DNA of 64,000 nt from Halomonas sp. Y3 (GCF_024137965.1 NZ_CP099975.1:1426001-1490000), one strand, 5' to 3'. Shown: positions 19,930-31,188, counted from the first letter of the stretch. Notes: generated from the sequence alone by a model not told the origin. Numbers and translations are program-made.

Positions 19930-19968
19930 TTCACATCGAATCCATACAGGACTAAAATGGTCCGCAAT
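19930..19968 (+). promoter_or_regulatory. suf promoter with overlapping IscR type-1-like operator
   Basis: TTCACA (19930-19935) and TAAAAT (19953-19958) are separated by exactly 17 bases. Overlapping the -10 box is ATACAGGACTAAAATGGTCC (from 19944, continuing to 19968), which resembles the IscR type-1 consensus ATASYYGACTRWWWYAGTC and contains the inverted repeat GGAC-N7-GTCC. A repressor bound here would block the promoter, so autorepression by the Rrf2 protein encoded immediately downstream is likely. Confidence 0.6.
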
Positions 19969-20013
19969 CGAGGCGCGGACTTCCTGCGTCCGGGTACTAC
20001 CGAGGAGGGCAGC

Positions 20014-20478
20014 ATGCTCAAGCTTTCGCGGCTGACTGACTATGCCGCCGTGGTGATGGCGCAGATCGCCCGTCACCCGGAGCAGCCCCAGGCGGCGGCC
20101 GAGCTGGCCGAATCGGTACAGCTGCCGCACCCCACGGTCGCCAAGACCCTGAAGATGCTGGTCAAGGCGGGGCTGCTGGAGTCGCGCCGCGGCGCCCAGG
20201 GTGGCTACTCCCTGGCGCGGCCGGCCTCACGGATCACCGCCATCGACATCATCACCGCCATCGAGGGTCCGGTGGCCATGACCGAGTGCAGTCACGCCGA
20301 GGGCGACTGCGACCTCGCCGCGACCTGTGGGGTAGCCGACAACTGGCAGCGCGTGTCCCTGGCCGTACGCACCCTGCTCGATAGCGTGACCCTGGCCCAC
20401 CTGGCCGACACCGCGCCGATCAAGCTGCCCGTGCAGCTGCCCATCCAGAGTGTGACCCTGGCCGCCGGCCCGGCCTGA
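20014..20478 (+). CDS. Rrf2 family regulator of the SUF Fe-S cluster system
   Basis: The 154-residue Rrf2 protein has a winged helix (LKLSRLTDYAAVVMAQIA, LPHPTVAKTLKMLVKAGLL, SRRGAQGGYSLAR) and three cysteines in ECSHAEGDCDLAATC near residues 89-104, spaced as in [2Fe-2S]-binding IscR and the SUF regulators of Xanthomonas and Pseudomonas relatives. It is the first gene before sufBCDST, 66 bases upstream of sufB. It probably senses cluster supply and represses from the operator overlapping its own promoter. The ATG at 20014 follows GAGGAGGGC. Confidence 0.9.
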   Translation: MLKLSRLTDYAAVVMAQIARHPEQPQAAAELAESVQLPHPTVAKTLKMLVKAGLLESRRGAQGGYSLARPASRITAIDIITAIEGPVAMTECSHAEGDCDLAATCGVADNWQRVSLAVRTLLDSVTLAHLADTAPIKLPVQLPIQSVTLAAGPA

Positions 20479-20544
20479 GTCGCCCGACGAATCACCACTG
20501 GCGAGCCCGGCTCGCCGGCCCAACCGCCCGGGAGGGGAGACATC

Positions 20545-21987
<1,443 letters not shown>

Positions 21988-22035
21988 CCCGGTTTTTGCC
22001 GAGTTCACATTTTTCAGAATTCAAAGGTATTGAAG

Positions 22036-22784
<749 letters not shown>

Positions 22785-22788
<4 letters not shown>

Positions 22789-24155
22789 GTGATGTGACAA
22801 GCGAGGTACAGACCTTTCTCGACCGCCTGGCCGAGCGCAGTGCCCGGCGCCGCGAGGCCCAGGGGCAGGAGCCGACCTGGATCGCCGCCCGGCGCCAGGC
22901 CGGCGCGGCCCGCTTCGAGGCCCTGGGCTTCCCGACCCGTCGCGACGAGGCGTGGAAGTACACCGACGTGCGCGCCATCGCCCGGGGTGACTTCGCCCTG
23001 GCCGAGGACGCCGAGTTTTCCCCGGCCGCGGCGGCGGCGCTGACGCTGCCCCTCGACGCCTACCGGCTGACCTTCGTCGACGGCCTCTTCTCGGCGGCGC
23101 TCTCCCAGCTCGATGGCCTGCCGGACGGCGTGACGGTGACGCCGCTCTCCCGGGCCCTGGAGGAGAACCACGAGGCGGTGGGTGGCCCCCTGGGCCGGCT
23201 GACCGGCGTGGAGTTCTCGCCCTTCTCGGCGCTCAATACCGCCTTCGTCGAAGAGGGAGCCGTGGTGCGCCTGGCGCCGGGCACCGTGGTGGAGAAGCCG
23301 ATCATCCTGCAGTTCCTCTCCCGGGCCGGTGAGCGGGCGGTGATGAGCCATCCGCGGATCCTGGTGGAGGCCGGCGGGCGCAGCGAGGCGACCCTGGTCG
23401 AGCACCACGTGGGGGAGGAGGCCGCGGCCAACTTCACCAATCTGGTGGCGGAGGTCATCGTCGACCGCGGGGCGCATCTGACCCACTACAAGCTCCAGGA
23501 AGCACCGCTCTCCGACCTGCACGTGGCCAGCATTCACGTGGAGCAGGGGCGCGACAGCACCTACACCTCGTTCAACCTGAACCTGGGCGGCGGCCTGGTG
23601 CGCACCGATCTGATCAGCGACCTCAACGGCCAGAATGCCACCTCCAACTTCTATGGCCTCTTCTACGGCCAGGGTCGCCAGCACGTGGACAGCCACACCG
23701 TGGCCAACCACAACGCGCCCCACACCTTCTCCAACGAGAACTACAAGGGCATTCTCGATGACCGCGCCCATGGCGTGTTCAACGGCAGGGTGGTGGTGAA
23801 GCGCGACAGCCAGAAGATCGAGGGCTTCCAGAGCAACGCCAACCTGCTGCTCTCCGACCGCGCCGAGATCGACGCCAAGCCGGAGCTCGAGATCTACGCC
23901 GACGACGTCAAGTGCTCCCACGGCACCACCACCGGTCAGCTCGACCCCGAGGCGATCTACGCCCTGCGTGCCCGCGGCATCGACGAGCAGACGGCCCGCG
24001 GCCTGCTCACCCTGGCCTTCGCCGGCGAGGTGCTCGAGGCGGTTGGCCTGGACGCCATTGCCGAGCGCGTGGAGCTCGCCGTGGCCGGCAAGCTGCCCGA
24101 GCGTTTCAACCTGGCCGGGCTGGTGGAAGCCGCCGTCGCCCTGGGCGATGAGTGA
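22785..24155 (+). CDS. sufD: Fe-S assembly protein SufD
   Basis: The 456-residue protein shares the SufB/D beta-helix. Recognisable parts are RRDEAWKYTDVRAI in the N-terminal domain, EGFQSNANLLLSDRAEIDAK and SCHGTTTGQLDPEAIYALRA-type region (KCSHGTTTGQLDPEAIY), with the conserved histidine used in iron capture. It pairs with SufB and SufC. Translation is coupled to sufC by a 4-base ATGA overlap. Confidence 0.95.
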
Positions 24156-24188
24156 ACCCGACCCCGTTATCCTGAGGAGGAGCCTGCC

Positions 24189-25445
24189 ATGACCAATCTG
24201 GCTGCCCGAGTCCCCGAGTCTCCCGTCCTCGACGTGGCGGCGATCCGCGCGGACTTCCCGATCCTGTCCCGCCAGGTGCATGGCAGGCCGCTGGTCTATC
24301 TGGACAACGCCGCCACCAGCCAGACCCCGCGGCAGGTGATCGAGGCCTTCGACGCCTACTACAGTGGCTACAACGCCAATATCCATCGCGGGCTGCATAC
24401 CCTGGCCGACGAGGCCACGGCGGCCTTCGAGGGGACCCGGGAGACGGTGCGCGGCTTCCTGAATGCCGCCGAGCACCGCGAGATCATCTTCACCCGCGGC
24501 ACCACCGAGGCGATCAACCTGGTGGTCAACAGCTGGGGGCGCGCCAACCTGGGGCCCGGCGACGAGGTGCTGATCTCGCGCCTGGAGCACCACTCCAACA
24601 TCGTGCCCTGGCAGCTGCTGGCCGCCGAGCTGGGCTTCACCATCAAGGTGATCCCGGTGGATGAGCGCGGCGTGCTGGATCTCGACGCCTATCGGGCGCT
24701 GCTCGGCGAGCGCACCCGACTGGTGGCGGTCAACCACGTCTCCAATGCCTTCGGTACCGTCAATCCGGTCAAGGAGATGGCGGCCCTGGCCCACGCCCAC
24801 GGAGCGCTGATCCTGGTGGACGGCGCCCAGGCCACGCCCCACCAGGAAGTGGATGTGCGTGACATCGACGCCGACTTCTACGCCTTCTCCGGCCACAAGG
24901 TCTACGGCCCCACCGGGGTGGGCGTGCTCTATGGCAAGGCGGCGCTGCTCGAGGCGATGCCGCCCTGGCAGGGCGGCGGTGAAATGATCAGGACGGTCTC
25001 CTTCGAGACCGGCACCACCTTCGCCGAGATTCCCCACAAGTTCGAGGCCGGCACCCCGGCCATCGCCGAGGTGATCGCTCTGGGCGAGGCGCTGCGCTGG
25101 GTCGCCGGCGTCGGCCTCTCGGCCATCGGCGCCTGGGAGGAGCGCCTGCTCCAGCGCGCCACCGCCGCGGTGTCGCGCATCGACGGCCTGCGCATCCTGG
25201 GCACGGCCCCGGGCAAGGCGGGGGTGCTCTCCTTCGTGGTCGACGGGGCTCACGCCCAGGATATCGGCCTGCTGATCGATCAGCTGGGGGTGGCGATTCG
25301 TACCGGCCACCACTGCGCCCAGCCGCTGCTGGCCCAGTTCGGCGTGGATGCCACCTGTCGGGCCTCCTTTGCCGCCTACAACACCCTGGAAGAGATCGAT
25401 ACCTTCGCCGAGGCGCTCACGCGCGTCATCGGCATGGTGAGATAG
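24189..25445 (+). CDS. sufS: Cysteine desulfurase SufS
   Basis: The 418-residue class V aminotransferase-type enzyme has YLDNAATSQTP near the N-terminus, HRGLHTLADEAT, the PLP-binding lysine in SGHKVYGPTGVG near residue 237 and the catalytic persulfide cysteine in TGHHCAQPLL near 376. It takes sulfur from cysteine for the SufBCD scaffold. No sufE or sufU gene is in the operon, so its sulfur acceptor would be encoded elsewhere. GAGGAGG lies before the ATG. Confidence 0.95.
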   Translation: MTNLAARVPESPVLDVAAIRADFPILSRQVHGRPLVYLDNAATSQTPRQVIEAFDAYYSGYNANIHRGLHTLADEATAAFEGTRETVRGFLNAAEHREIIFTRGTTEAINLVVNSWGRANLGPGDEVLISRLEHHSNIVPWQLLAAELGFTIKVIPVDERGVLDLDAYRALLGERTRLVAVNHVSNAFGTVNPVKEMAALAHAHGALILVDGAQATPHQEVDVRDIDADFYAFSGHKVYGPTGVGVLYGKAALLEAMPPWQGGGEMIRTVSFETGTTFAEIPHKFEAGTPAIAEVIALGEALRWVAGVGLSAIGAWEERLLQRATAAVSRIDGLRILGTAPGKAGVLSFVVDGAHAQDIGLLIDQLGVAIRTGHHCAQPLLAQFGVDATCRASFAAYNTLEEIDTFAEALTRVIGMVR

Positions 25446-25467
25446 GGCCACGGATACAGAGAGAGCC

Positions 25468-26040
25468 ATGAGCGATATCGAGCAGATAGCCAGCCTCGAG
25501 AAGGGACAGACTTTGCCCTTGCAGCGCGACGTCGAGGCGATCTCCATCCCCTTCGGCAAGACCGTGACCCTGGCCGAGGACAGCATCGTCAGCGTGATGC
25601 AGGCCAAGGGGAGCACGGTGAGCGTCGGCTTCGAGGGACGCCTCTACCTGATCGAGGGCGCCAACCTCGACGCCCTGGGGCTCGAGGCGCTGCCGCGGCC
25701 GACCCTTTCCGAGGACGCCTCCGAGGAGGAGATCGAGCAGTTCGTCTGGGACCAGCTGCGCACCTGCTTCGACCCGGAGATTCCGGTCAATATTGTTGAT
25801 CTGGGCCTGGTCTACGGCTGTCGCATCGAGCGCCTGATCAGCGGTGAGCGCATCGTCACCATTCGCATGACGCTGACCGCTCCCGGCTGCGGCATGGGCG
25901 ACGTCATCGCCGCCGACGCCCGCAACAAGATCCTCGGCGCTCCCCAGATCAGCAAGGTGCATACCGAGATCGTCTTCGACCCGCCCTGGAGTCGTGAGAT
26001 GATGAGCGAAGAGGCCCGGCTCGAACTCGGCATGTTCTGA
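25468..26040 (+). CDS. sufT: Fe-S maturation protein SufT (MIP18/DUF59 family)
   Basis: The 190-residue protein has an N-terminal domain of about 85 residues and a C-terminal MIP18 (DUF59) domain with LRTCFDPEIPVNIVDLGLVY, TLTAPGCGMGDVIAADA and VFDPPWSREMMSEEAR. The conserved cysteine of APGCGMG is present. SufT acts as an auxiliary factor for cluster maturation or transfer. It ends the suf operon, 22 bases after sufS. Confidence 0.92.
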   Translation: MSDIEQIASLEKGQTLPLQRDVEAISIPFGKTVTLAEDSIVSVMQAKGSTVSVGFEGRLYLIEGANLDALGLEALPRPTLSEDASEEEIEQFVWDQLRTCFDPEIPVNIVDLGLVYGCRIERLISGERIVTIRMTLTAPGCGMGDVIAADARNKILGAPQISKVHTEIVFDPPWSREMMSEEARLELGMF

Positions 26041-26071
26041 CGGCGGCCTGGCCACACGCCCGGGGAGGGCC

Positions 26072-26797
26072 ATGAAGCGAACCGCCTGGAAGGCCCTGCG
26101 GGGGCTGCTGATGACCCTGGGGGCCGCCGCGCTGCTGGCGGCCCTGCTGTTCGTGGCGGCCAATCTCTGGGTGCTGGGACGGACCCACTCGCGTATCGAG
26201 CACACCCTGCCGCTGTGTGGCGGGGAGCGGGTGGGGATCGTGTTCGGCACCTCCCACTGGACCCGCAGCGGTGTTCGCAATCCCTACTTCGATGCGCGCA
26301 TGAGCGCCTCGGCCCGGCTGCTGCGGCTGGGCCGCGTCGATCATCTGCTACTCTCCGGCGACAACCGCACCCGTTTCTACAACGAGCCCGTCACCATGTG
26401 GCGGGATCTGCGTGGGCGCCAGGTGGCCGATGCCGACATGACCCTGGACTACGCCGGCTTCAGCACCTTCGATACCCTGGTGCGAGCGCGTGATGTCTTC
26501 GGCGTGGAGGAGGCGGTGCTGATCACCCAGGCCTGGCATCTGCCCAGGGCGCTCTATATCGCCGATGCCGTGGGGCTGGAGGTCACCGGCTGTGCGGTGC
26601 CATCGCCCTCGCGCAGGTTCAGCGGCGAGTGGCGGCTGCAGGCTCGCGAGTGGGTGGCGCGGGTGGCCATCCTGGGAGACCTCTACCTCTGGGGACGGGA
26701 GCCGCACTTCCTGGGCCCGCTGGAGCCCCTGGAGGTCGCACCTCCCTTCTGGGAAGCCTGGCTGGTTCCGGAAATGCCCGAGACGCCGGCTCGCTGA
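26072..26797 (+). CDS. SanA/YdcF (ElyC) family membrane-anchored protein
   Basis: The 241-residue protein has one N-terminal transmembrane helix (GLLMTLGAAALLAALLFVAA) and a periplasmic DUF218 domain: VGIVFGTSHWTR, HLLLSGDNR, the motif DYAGFSTFDTLVRARDVFGV and AVLITQAWHLPRALYIAD. This matches SanA (vancomycin sensitivity at high temperature) more closely than YdcF. SanA-type proteins are linked to envelope permeability. It is 31 bases after sufT, so it may be read through from suf, though a separate role is likely. Confidence 0.82.
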   Translation: MKRTAWKALRGLLMTLGAAALLAALLFVAANLWVLGRTHSRIEHTLPLCGGERVGIVFGTSHWTRSGVRNPYFDARMSASARLLRLGRVDHLLLSGDNRTRFYNEPVTMWRDLRGRQVADADMTLDYAGFSTFDTLVRARDVFGVEEAVLITQAWHLPRALYIADAVGLEVTGCAVPSPSRRFSGEWRLQAREWVARVAILGDLYLWGREPHFLGPLEPLEVAPPFWEAWLVPEMPETPAR

Positions 26798-26817
26798 GGC
26801 GCCGTGCGGGCGCTAGC

Positions 26818-27261
26818 TCAGCGGCGGCGGGACTTCTGCTGGGCGTAGAGCTCGCGGATCAGCGCCCGGCAGCCCTTCCAGCAGGACTCGATGACCGGCT
26901 CGATGGGGTCGGGAAGGGGATGGGTGTAGAGGGTGGAGAGGGCCTGCATCAGCACCCGCTCCTGTTCGAGCAGCTCGTTGACCACCACCTGACTCTCGTT
27001 GCCGACGAAGCTCTTCAATCGACTCCACAGCCACATGTAGTCATCCCGCTCCACGTCGGCGTCCCGGGGCAGCATTCGCAGATGCTCCCTGGCCAGCTCC
27101 TGTAGCTCGCGCATCGACCGGCTCCTGGCCTCGTAGTGAGGTTTCAGAGTGTCACGCAGGCTGGGACGCAGGCGCTCCAGATTGTCCTGAAAATAGTCGA
27201 TGCTGTCGGCCAGCGCCTCAAGGACGCTGTCCATCGCCACTTGGCGATTGTCGAGAAACAT
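26818..27261 (-). CDS. DUF2383 / PA2169-type four-helix-bundle protein
   Basis: The 147-residue, almost wholly helical protein resembles the ferritin-like DUF2383 family: helices with acidic residues (DSIDYFQDNLERLRPSLRD, SMRELQELAREHLR, NELLEQERVLMQAL). Function is not established. GGAGGAGGTGACC lies just before the ATG, a strong ribosome-binding site. It is convergent with the sanA-like gene. Confidence 0.65.
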   Translation of the reverse strand: MFLDNRQVAMDSVLEALADSIDYFQDNLERLRPSLRDTLKPHYEARSRSMRELQELAREHLRMLPRDADVERDDYMWLWSRLKSFVGNESQVVVNELLEQERVLMQALSTLYTHPLPDPIEPVIESCWKGCRALIRELYAQQKSRRR

Positions 27262-27372
27262 GAGCGGTCACCTCCTCCGGTGACGCAGATTGTGGCGGGG
27301 GAAACACTGTTTTGCTACCCCCGGCGATCAATAATTATGCCCTATTGAGAACTTTTCACCCTGGCTGCGCAA

Positions 27373-28281
27373 TTACCCCTTGGGTTTAGGCGGTGCCTTG
27401 CGGCTGGGCGCCGCATTCTTCTCGATATGTTCGATGATCAGCCCGGCGATATCCTTGCCGGTGGCGCTCTCGATGCCCTGCAGTCCGGGGGAGGAGTTGA
27501 CCTCCATGATCACCGGGCCGTGGTTGGAGCGCAGCAGGTCGACACCGGCCACCCTCAGGCCCATAGCCTTGGCGGCGCGGATCGCCGTGGAGCGCTCCTC
27601 CGGGGTGATACGGATCACACTGGCGGTGCCGCCGCGGTGCAGGTTGGAGCGGAACTCCCCTTCGGCGGCCTGGCGCTTCATGGAGGCGACCACCTTGTCG
27701 CCGATCACGAAGCAGCGGATATCGGCGCCGCGGGCCTCCTTGATGTACTCCTGCACCATGATATTGGCCTTCATGCCCATGAAGGCCTGGATCACGCTCT
27801 CGGCGGCCTGGTTGGTCTCGGCCAGCACCACGCCGATGCCCTGGGTCCCCTCCAGCAGCTTGATCACCAGCGGCGCTCCCTTGACCATGGTGATGAGGTC
27901 GGGGATGTCGTCCGGGGAGTGGGCGAAGCCGGTGATCGGCAGGCCCAGCCCCTTCCGGGAGAGCAGCTGCAGCGAGCGCAGCTTGTCCCGGGAGCGGGTG
28001 ATGGCGACAGAGTCGTTGAGCACATAGGTGCCCATCATCTCGAACTGGCGCAGCACGGCACAGCCGTAGAAGGTCACCGAGGCGCCGATGCGCGGGATCA
28101 CCGCGTCGAAGGGCTCGAGCTCCTCCCCCTTGAGGTGGATCGAGGGGTGGTGGGCGGCGATGCTCATGTAGCAGCGCAGGGTATCGACCACCCTGACGCT
28201 GTGGCCGCGCTGTTCGGCGGCCTCCACCAGCCGGCGAGTGGAGTAGAGGTTGCGGTTGCGTGACAGCAGCGCGATATGCAT
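27373..28281 (-). CDS. rimK: RimK ATP-grasp glutamate ligase
   Basis: The 302-residue protein is full length for RimK. It has the N-terminal domain ([16 protein letters not shown]) and an ATP-grasp fold with [36 protein letters not shown] and the metal-binding [14 protein letters not shown]. RimK adds glutamate residues to the C-terminus of ribosomal protein S6 and can make poly-glutamate. It is the last gene of a three-gene minus-strand operon with RimB-type protease and DUF3549. Confidence 0.93.
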   Translation of the reverse strand: MHIALLSRNRNLYSTRRLVEAAEQRGHSVRVVDTLRCYMSIAAHHPSIHLKGEELEPFDAVIPRIGASVTFYGCAVLRQFEMMGTYVLNDSVAITRSRDKLRSLQLLSRKGLGLPITGFAHSPDDIPDLITMVKGAPLVIKLLEGTQGIGVVLAETNQAAESVIQAFMGMKANIMVQEYIKEARGADIRCFVIGDKVVASMKRQAAEGEFRSNLHRGGTASVIRITPEERSTAIRAAKAMGLRVAGVDLLRSNHGPVIMEVNSSPGLQGIESATGKDIAGLIIEHIEKNAAPSRKAPPKPKG

Positions 28282-28321
28282 CGAAGGGCTCCAGTGGCCG
28301 TGAGTCTCGGTGTCGTTCGCT

Positions 28322-28759
28322 TCAGGGTTCGCCGTGCAGGAAGGCGGCGCCGGGCGCCACCAGCAGGCGACGCAGGGCGCGTCGGCCCAGCAGCATGGGG
28401 TGGCGCATGTTGCGGCGGTCGGTCAGGGTCAGCTCCACGGGGAACTCCAGCTCGCCCAGGCGCAGGGAGGTCCGGATCACATAGCGCCACTCCTCCTGGC
28501 CGTTGGAGCTGCGCACCTTGCGGCGGTCGTGCAGGTGCATGCGAAACACATGGGGGGGCGTGTCCGGGCCGCCGCTGCGGGTGGTGAAGCTGACCCAGAG
28601 ATGGCCATCCTCCTCGAAGGACTCGATATCCTCGGCGTGAAGCGCCGAGGTGCGCGCCCCGGTGTCCGCCTTGGCGCACAGGCTCAGGTGCATCTCGGGC
28701 AGCTCTACCATCTCGCGACGGCCGATCACCGCCTTGGGGGTATAGGGCAGTTCTTTCAT
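28322..28759 (-). CDS. RimB/ATP-dependent zinc protease-type retropepsin-like protein
   Basis: The 145-residue protein has the aspartic-protease-like motif [13 protein letters not shown] near residues 30-42 and [13 protein letters not shown] near the end, as in the COG4067 proteins called RimB. RimB and RimK are often adjacent, and RimB has been reported to modulate RimK in pseudomonads. The gap to rimK is 40 bases. The ATG at 28759 has a distant AAGGA. The 'ATP-dependent' part of the name is historical and not visible here. Confidence 0.82.
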   Translation of the reverse strand: MKELPYTPKAVIGRREMVELPEMHLSLCAKADTGARTSALHAEDIESFEEDGHLWVSFTTRSGGPDTPPHVFRMHLHDRRKVRSSNGQEEWRYVIRTSLRLGELEFPVELTLTDRRNMRHPMLLGRRALRRLLVAPGAAFLHGEP

Positions 28760-28784
28760 GCTTATGGAAATCCTTGCAGGCGTC

Positions 28785-29810
28785 TCAACGGGTCAGGGCG
28801 GCCAGCCGGCGACCGATGGGGGAGTCCGTCGGTGCCTCGCGCAGGGTCATCAGCACCGGCAGCCGCAGCCTGGGGATCAGCGCCAGGTCCCGCGCCACCG
28901 TCATGAAGTCGGCGGACTGGCACTCGGCCAGGCGGCCCAGGAAGCGGGGCAGCCGCTCGCCGTGCTCCAGATGGTGCCAGCCTCGTCCGGCCATGGCGGC
29001 CAGCAGGTCGGGGCCGCAGGCGTCGGCGTCAGCCAGCAGGGCGTCGTACCAGGCGCCGGCCAGGCGGCCCTCGGCGCCGGCCATGGCGCGCACGCAGGCG
29101 CAGAAGCCCTCGATGTCGCCGGCCCTGGCCGCGGCTTCGCCGCGCTCGCGCAACGCCCCGGCCAGCGCGTCGCTGATAGCCACATGTTCCAGACAGTAGC
29201 ACAGGGAGGCGAGCACCTCGCCCGGCAGCTCGGGCAGCCGAACCGCCAGGCGTGCCTGGTCATCGGCCTCCATGCGCACCGCGAAGTCGGCCAGCCCCTG
29301 GAGCCCCAGGGCCTGCCAGTCGAAGCCCTGCTGGCCGCTCAAGTAGGCCTCCGCCGGCTCCAGATGCTCACTGGCGGGACGCCCCAGCGCCAGGGTGGCC
29401 CGGGCGTGCAGCATGGCCTGGAAGGACAGGGAGGGAGTGAAGGCGAGCGGGTTGTCCTTCATCAGGTTGTCCACCGCCTCGCCGTCCTCCCGACCGACGC
29501 TTTCCACGCTGCGGCCCAGGGTCTCGAGCAGGCGCTGCAGGAAGGCGTCCCGGGGCGCCGGGCTCAGGTGACCCTGCTCATCCAGCGGCAGCGCCAGGAA
29601 CCAGATGACCGGGTCGGGCATGTCGCCCAGCCGGAACACCAGCCCCAGGCGCGCCTGCCCCTGCCAGGGGGACGGCCAGGGTTGATCGCCGGCCTCGAAG
29701 GCCGCCAGGGTCGCGAGCTCGCAGGGCGTGACGCGGCGCCCCAGATGGTAGAGGTTCACCTCGGCGCCGCTGCGCACGAAGAAGTCATGAAGAGTATGGA
29801 TGGGTTGCAT
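28785..29810 (-). CDS. DUF3549 family protein
   Basis: The 341-residue soluble protein starts MQPIHTLHDFFVRSGAEVN and contains LGRRVTPCELATLAAFE and IWFLALPLDEQG, which I recognise as the DUF3549 family of gammaproteobacteria. Function is unknown. The start at 29810 is chosen for GGGAG five bases upstream. Longer starts to 29900 are weaker. It heads the operon with RimB and rimK (25 bases to RimB), so a role in translation or S6 modification is possible by association only. Confidence 0.78.
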   Translation of the reverse strand: MQPIHTLHDFFVRSGAEVNLYHLGRRVTPCELATLAAFEAGDQPWPSPWQGQARLGLVFRLGDMPDPVIWFLALPLDEQGHLSPAPRDAFLQRLLETLGRSVESVGREDGEAVDNLMKDNPLAFTPSLSFQAMLHARATLALGRPASEHLEPAEAYLSGQQGFDWQALGLQGLADFAVRMEADDQARLAVRLPELPGEVLASLCYCLEHVAISDALAGALRERGEAAARAGDIEGFCACVRAMAGAEGRLAGAWYDALLADADACGPDLLAAMAGRGWHHLEHGERLPRFLGRLAECQSADFMTVARDLALIPRLRLPVLMTLREAPTDSPIGRRLAALTR

Positions 29811-29959
29811 GCTCTCTCCCGTCATCGAACCGTGCACTCTACCTTGGCGGCCTGCCGCTGTCAGCTGCCGAGCACAGTGGAGTCGCAGGGGCGTGGTCAA
29901 TTCTTGATCGATCGCCGCGAGCCCCCATGAACCGTGGCTCTGCGTCGCCTTTCCAGAGA

Positions 29960-29968
29960 TTATCCACA
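29960..29968 (+). promoter_or_regulatory. Perfect DnaA box in the DUF3549-yqcC divergent gap
   Basis: TTATCCACA is an exact DnaA box. A related TGTGGACAA (one mismatch on the reverse strand) lies at 30026-30034. A pair in a divergent promoter region could mediate DnaA control, but this is not enough to suggest an origin. Confidence 0.4.
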
Positions 29969-30009
29969 GCCCCGTTCAGGGAAACTGTGAACTGTGCGCA
30001 AGGTATCCC

Positions 30010-30060
30010 GGGCAGGGTGGGTGGGTGTGGACAATGGGTGGGGTAGCCAGGGGAGGGGGA
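30010..30060 (+). other. G-quadruplex-prone tract before yqcC
   Basis: Four GGG runs at 30010, 30015, 30019 and 30023 are separated by loops of 2, 1 and 1 bases, a textbook stable parallel quadruplex. A second cluster (GGGTGGGG, GGGGAGGGGG) follows to 30060. The tract is on the yqcC coding strand 43-93 bases before its ATG. The rest of the 292-base gap shows only the DnaA box. Confidence 0.55.
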
Positions 30061-30102
30061 TCATCAGGATAATGGGTGGTACACATCACCGAGGTATTTC
30101 TC

Positions 30103-30435
30103 ATGAGCGTTCACCAGGAGCTGGCGGTCGCCCTGCGCGAGCTGGAGGCGACCATGCGCGCCACCAGCCAGTGGCGTATGGAGCCTCCCGAGGCCGCTGC
30201 CTTTGCCAGCGTCGAGCCCTTCTGTGCCGACACCATGTCGCTGGCCCAGTGGCTGCGCTTCGTCTTTATCGTGCGTCTGGAGGCGCTGGTGGAGGCCCGT
30301 GCGCCGATGCCGGCGAAGTGCGAGGTAGCCCCCGCCGTGGAGGCCTGGCTGGCCGAATCCGGAGCCCGGGCCTGCGAGCGGCAGATGATCGCCGAGGCGG
30401 TAGCGCGCATCGACCGGTTGGTCACCGAGGGCTGA
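30103..30435 (+). CDS. yqcC: YqcC family protein (DUF446)
   Basis: The 110-residue helical protein matches the YqcC/DUF446 family: MSVHQELAVALRELEATMRA, then ASVEPFCADTMSLAQWLRFVFIVRLE, and a late ARIDRLVTEG. In enterobacteria yqcC sits next to truC, the tRNA pseudouridine synthase, but truC is not visible here. The ATG at 30103 follows GAGG with seven-base spacing. A perfect terminator follows. Confidence 0.85.
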   Translation: MSVHQELAVALRELEATMRATSQWRMEPPEAAAFASVEPFCADTMSLAQWLRFVFIVRLEALVEARAPMPAKCEVAPAVEAWLAESGARACERQMIAEAVARIDRLVTEG

Positions 30436-30460
30436 ACAGGGCCGACGCGCTTCCCCACCA

Positions 30461-30497
30461 ACGCAGGAGGCCCGCCAATGGCGGGCCTCCTGCGTTT
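30461..30497. terminator. Bidirectional terminator between yqcC and ompW
   Basis: A 16-bp perfect stem, 30461-30476 with 30480-30495, with loop AAT lies between the converging yqcC and ompW genes, followed by TTCAC. Core: CAGGAGGCCCGCC paired with its complement. Confidence 0.75.
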
Positions 30498-30516
30498 CAC
30501 GAGGGTGTCGCGAGGA

Positions 30517-31152
30517 TCAGAAGCGGTAGCTGATACCGCCCATGATGACCCAGGGATCGATCTTTACGGTGCCTACTTCAGTGCCGTTGAGGCTGGCGTC
30601 GGTGTCGATATCGATATACCAGGCGGCGGCGTTGAGCGCCCAGTTGTCATCAATCAGGACGTCCACGCCCACCTGGCCGGCGGCGCCCCAAGAGCTGGAG
30701 AGGTCAAGGTCGATGCCATCAATATCAAGCTTCTCGCTGGAGAAGCGGGTGTAGTTGACGCCCACGCCGACGTAGGGCTGCACCAGGGCCGCGGTGCCGC
30801 CCAGGGGGTAGTACTGCACGGTCAGGGTCGGGGGCAGGTGCTTGGTAGAAGCCAGGTTCTGGCCGTTCAGGTTGATGTCATGCTCGAAAGGCAGTGCCGC
30901 GAGCAGCTCGACGCCGACGTTATCGTGGAAGCGATAGCCCAGGGTGAAGGCGAAGTTGGTGTCATCCTGGACATCTACCGCCAGGTTGCCAAGAGCCGTA
31001 TCGAGATTACCGTTACCACTCTTGGGCGCTACCTTGGCGACGCCCAGGCGGGTAAAGAAGTCGCCCGCGCCATAGGCCAGTGCCTGGGTGCTGGTGGTAA
31101 AGGCGGCGGCGGCCAGGCCGGCGGCGAGCAGGGTGGGGAGGTGCTTGCGCAT
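30517..31152 (-). CDS. ompW: OmpW family outer membrane protein (copy 1)
   Basis: The 211-residue precursor has a signal peptide (KHLPTLLAAGLAAAAFTTST, cleavage after ALA near 26) and an eight-stranded barrel with OmpW landmarks: GDFFTRLGVAKVAP, NVGVELLAALPFEHDI, the LPPTLTVQYYPLGG strand and C-terminal SYRF. OmpW is a small hydrophobic-solute channel of the outer membrane. Its promoter carries a class II FNR/Anr box. A second ompW copy lies 215 bases upstream on the same strand. Confidence 0.93.
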   Translation of the reverse strand: MRKHLPTLLAAGLAAAAFTTSTQALAYGAGDFFTRLGVAKVAPKSGNGNLDTALGNLAVDVQDDTNFAFTLGYRFHDNVGVELLAALPFEHDINLNGQNLASTKHLPPTLTVQYYPLGGTAALVQPYVGVGVNYTRFSSEKLDIDGIDLDLSSSWGAAGQVGVDVLIDDNWALNAAAWYIDIDTDASLNGTEVGTVKIDPWVIMGGISYRF

Positions 31153-31188
31153 GGGGCGACTCCTTGACGTTCCGGTTTCAGCGTTTTC

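Noticed and set aside
29960-30034. Possible replication origin
   Set aside because: One perfect DnaA box and one partial match without an AT-rich unwinding region, parA/B or dnaA neighbours do not make an origin.
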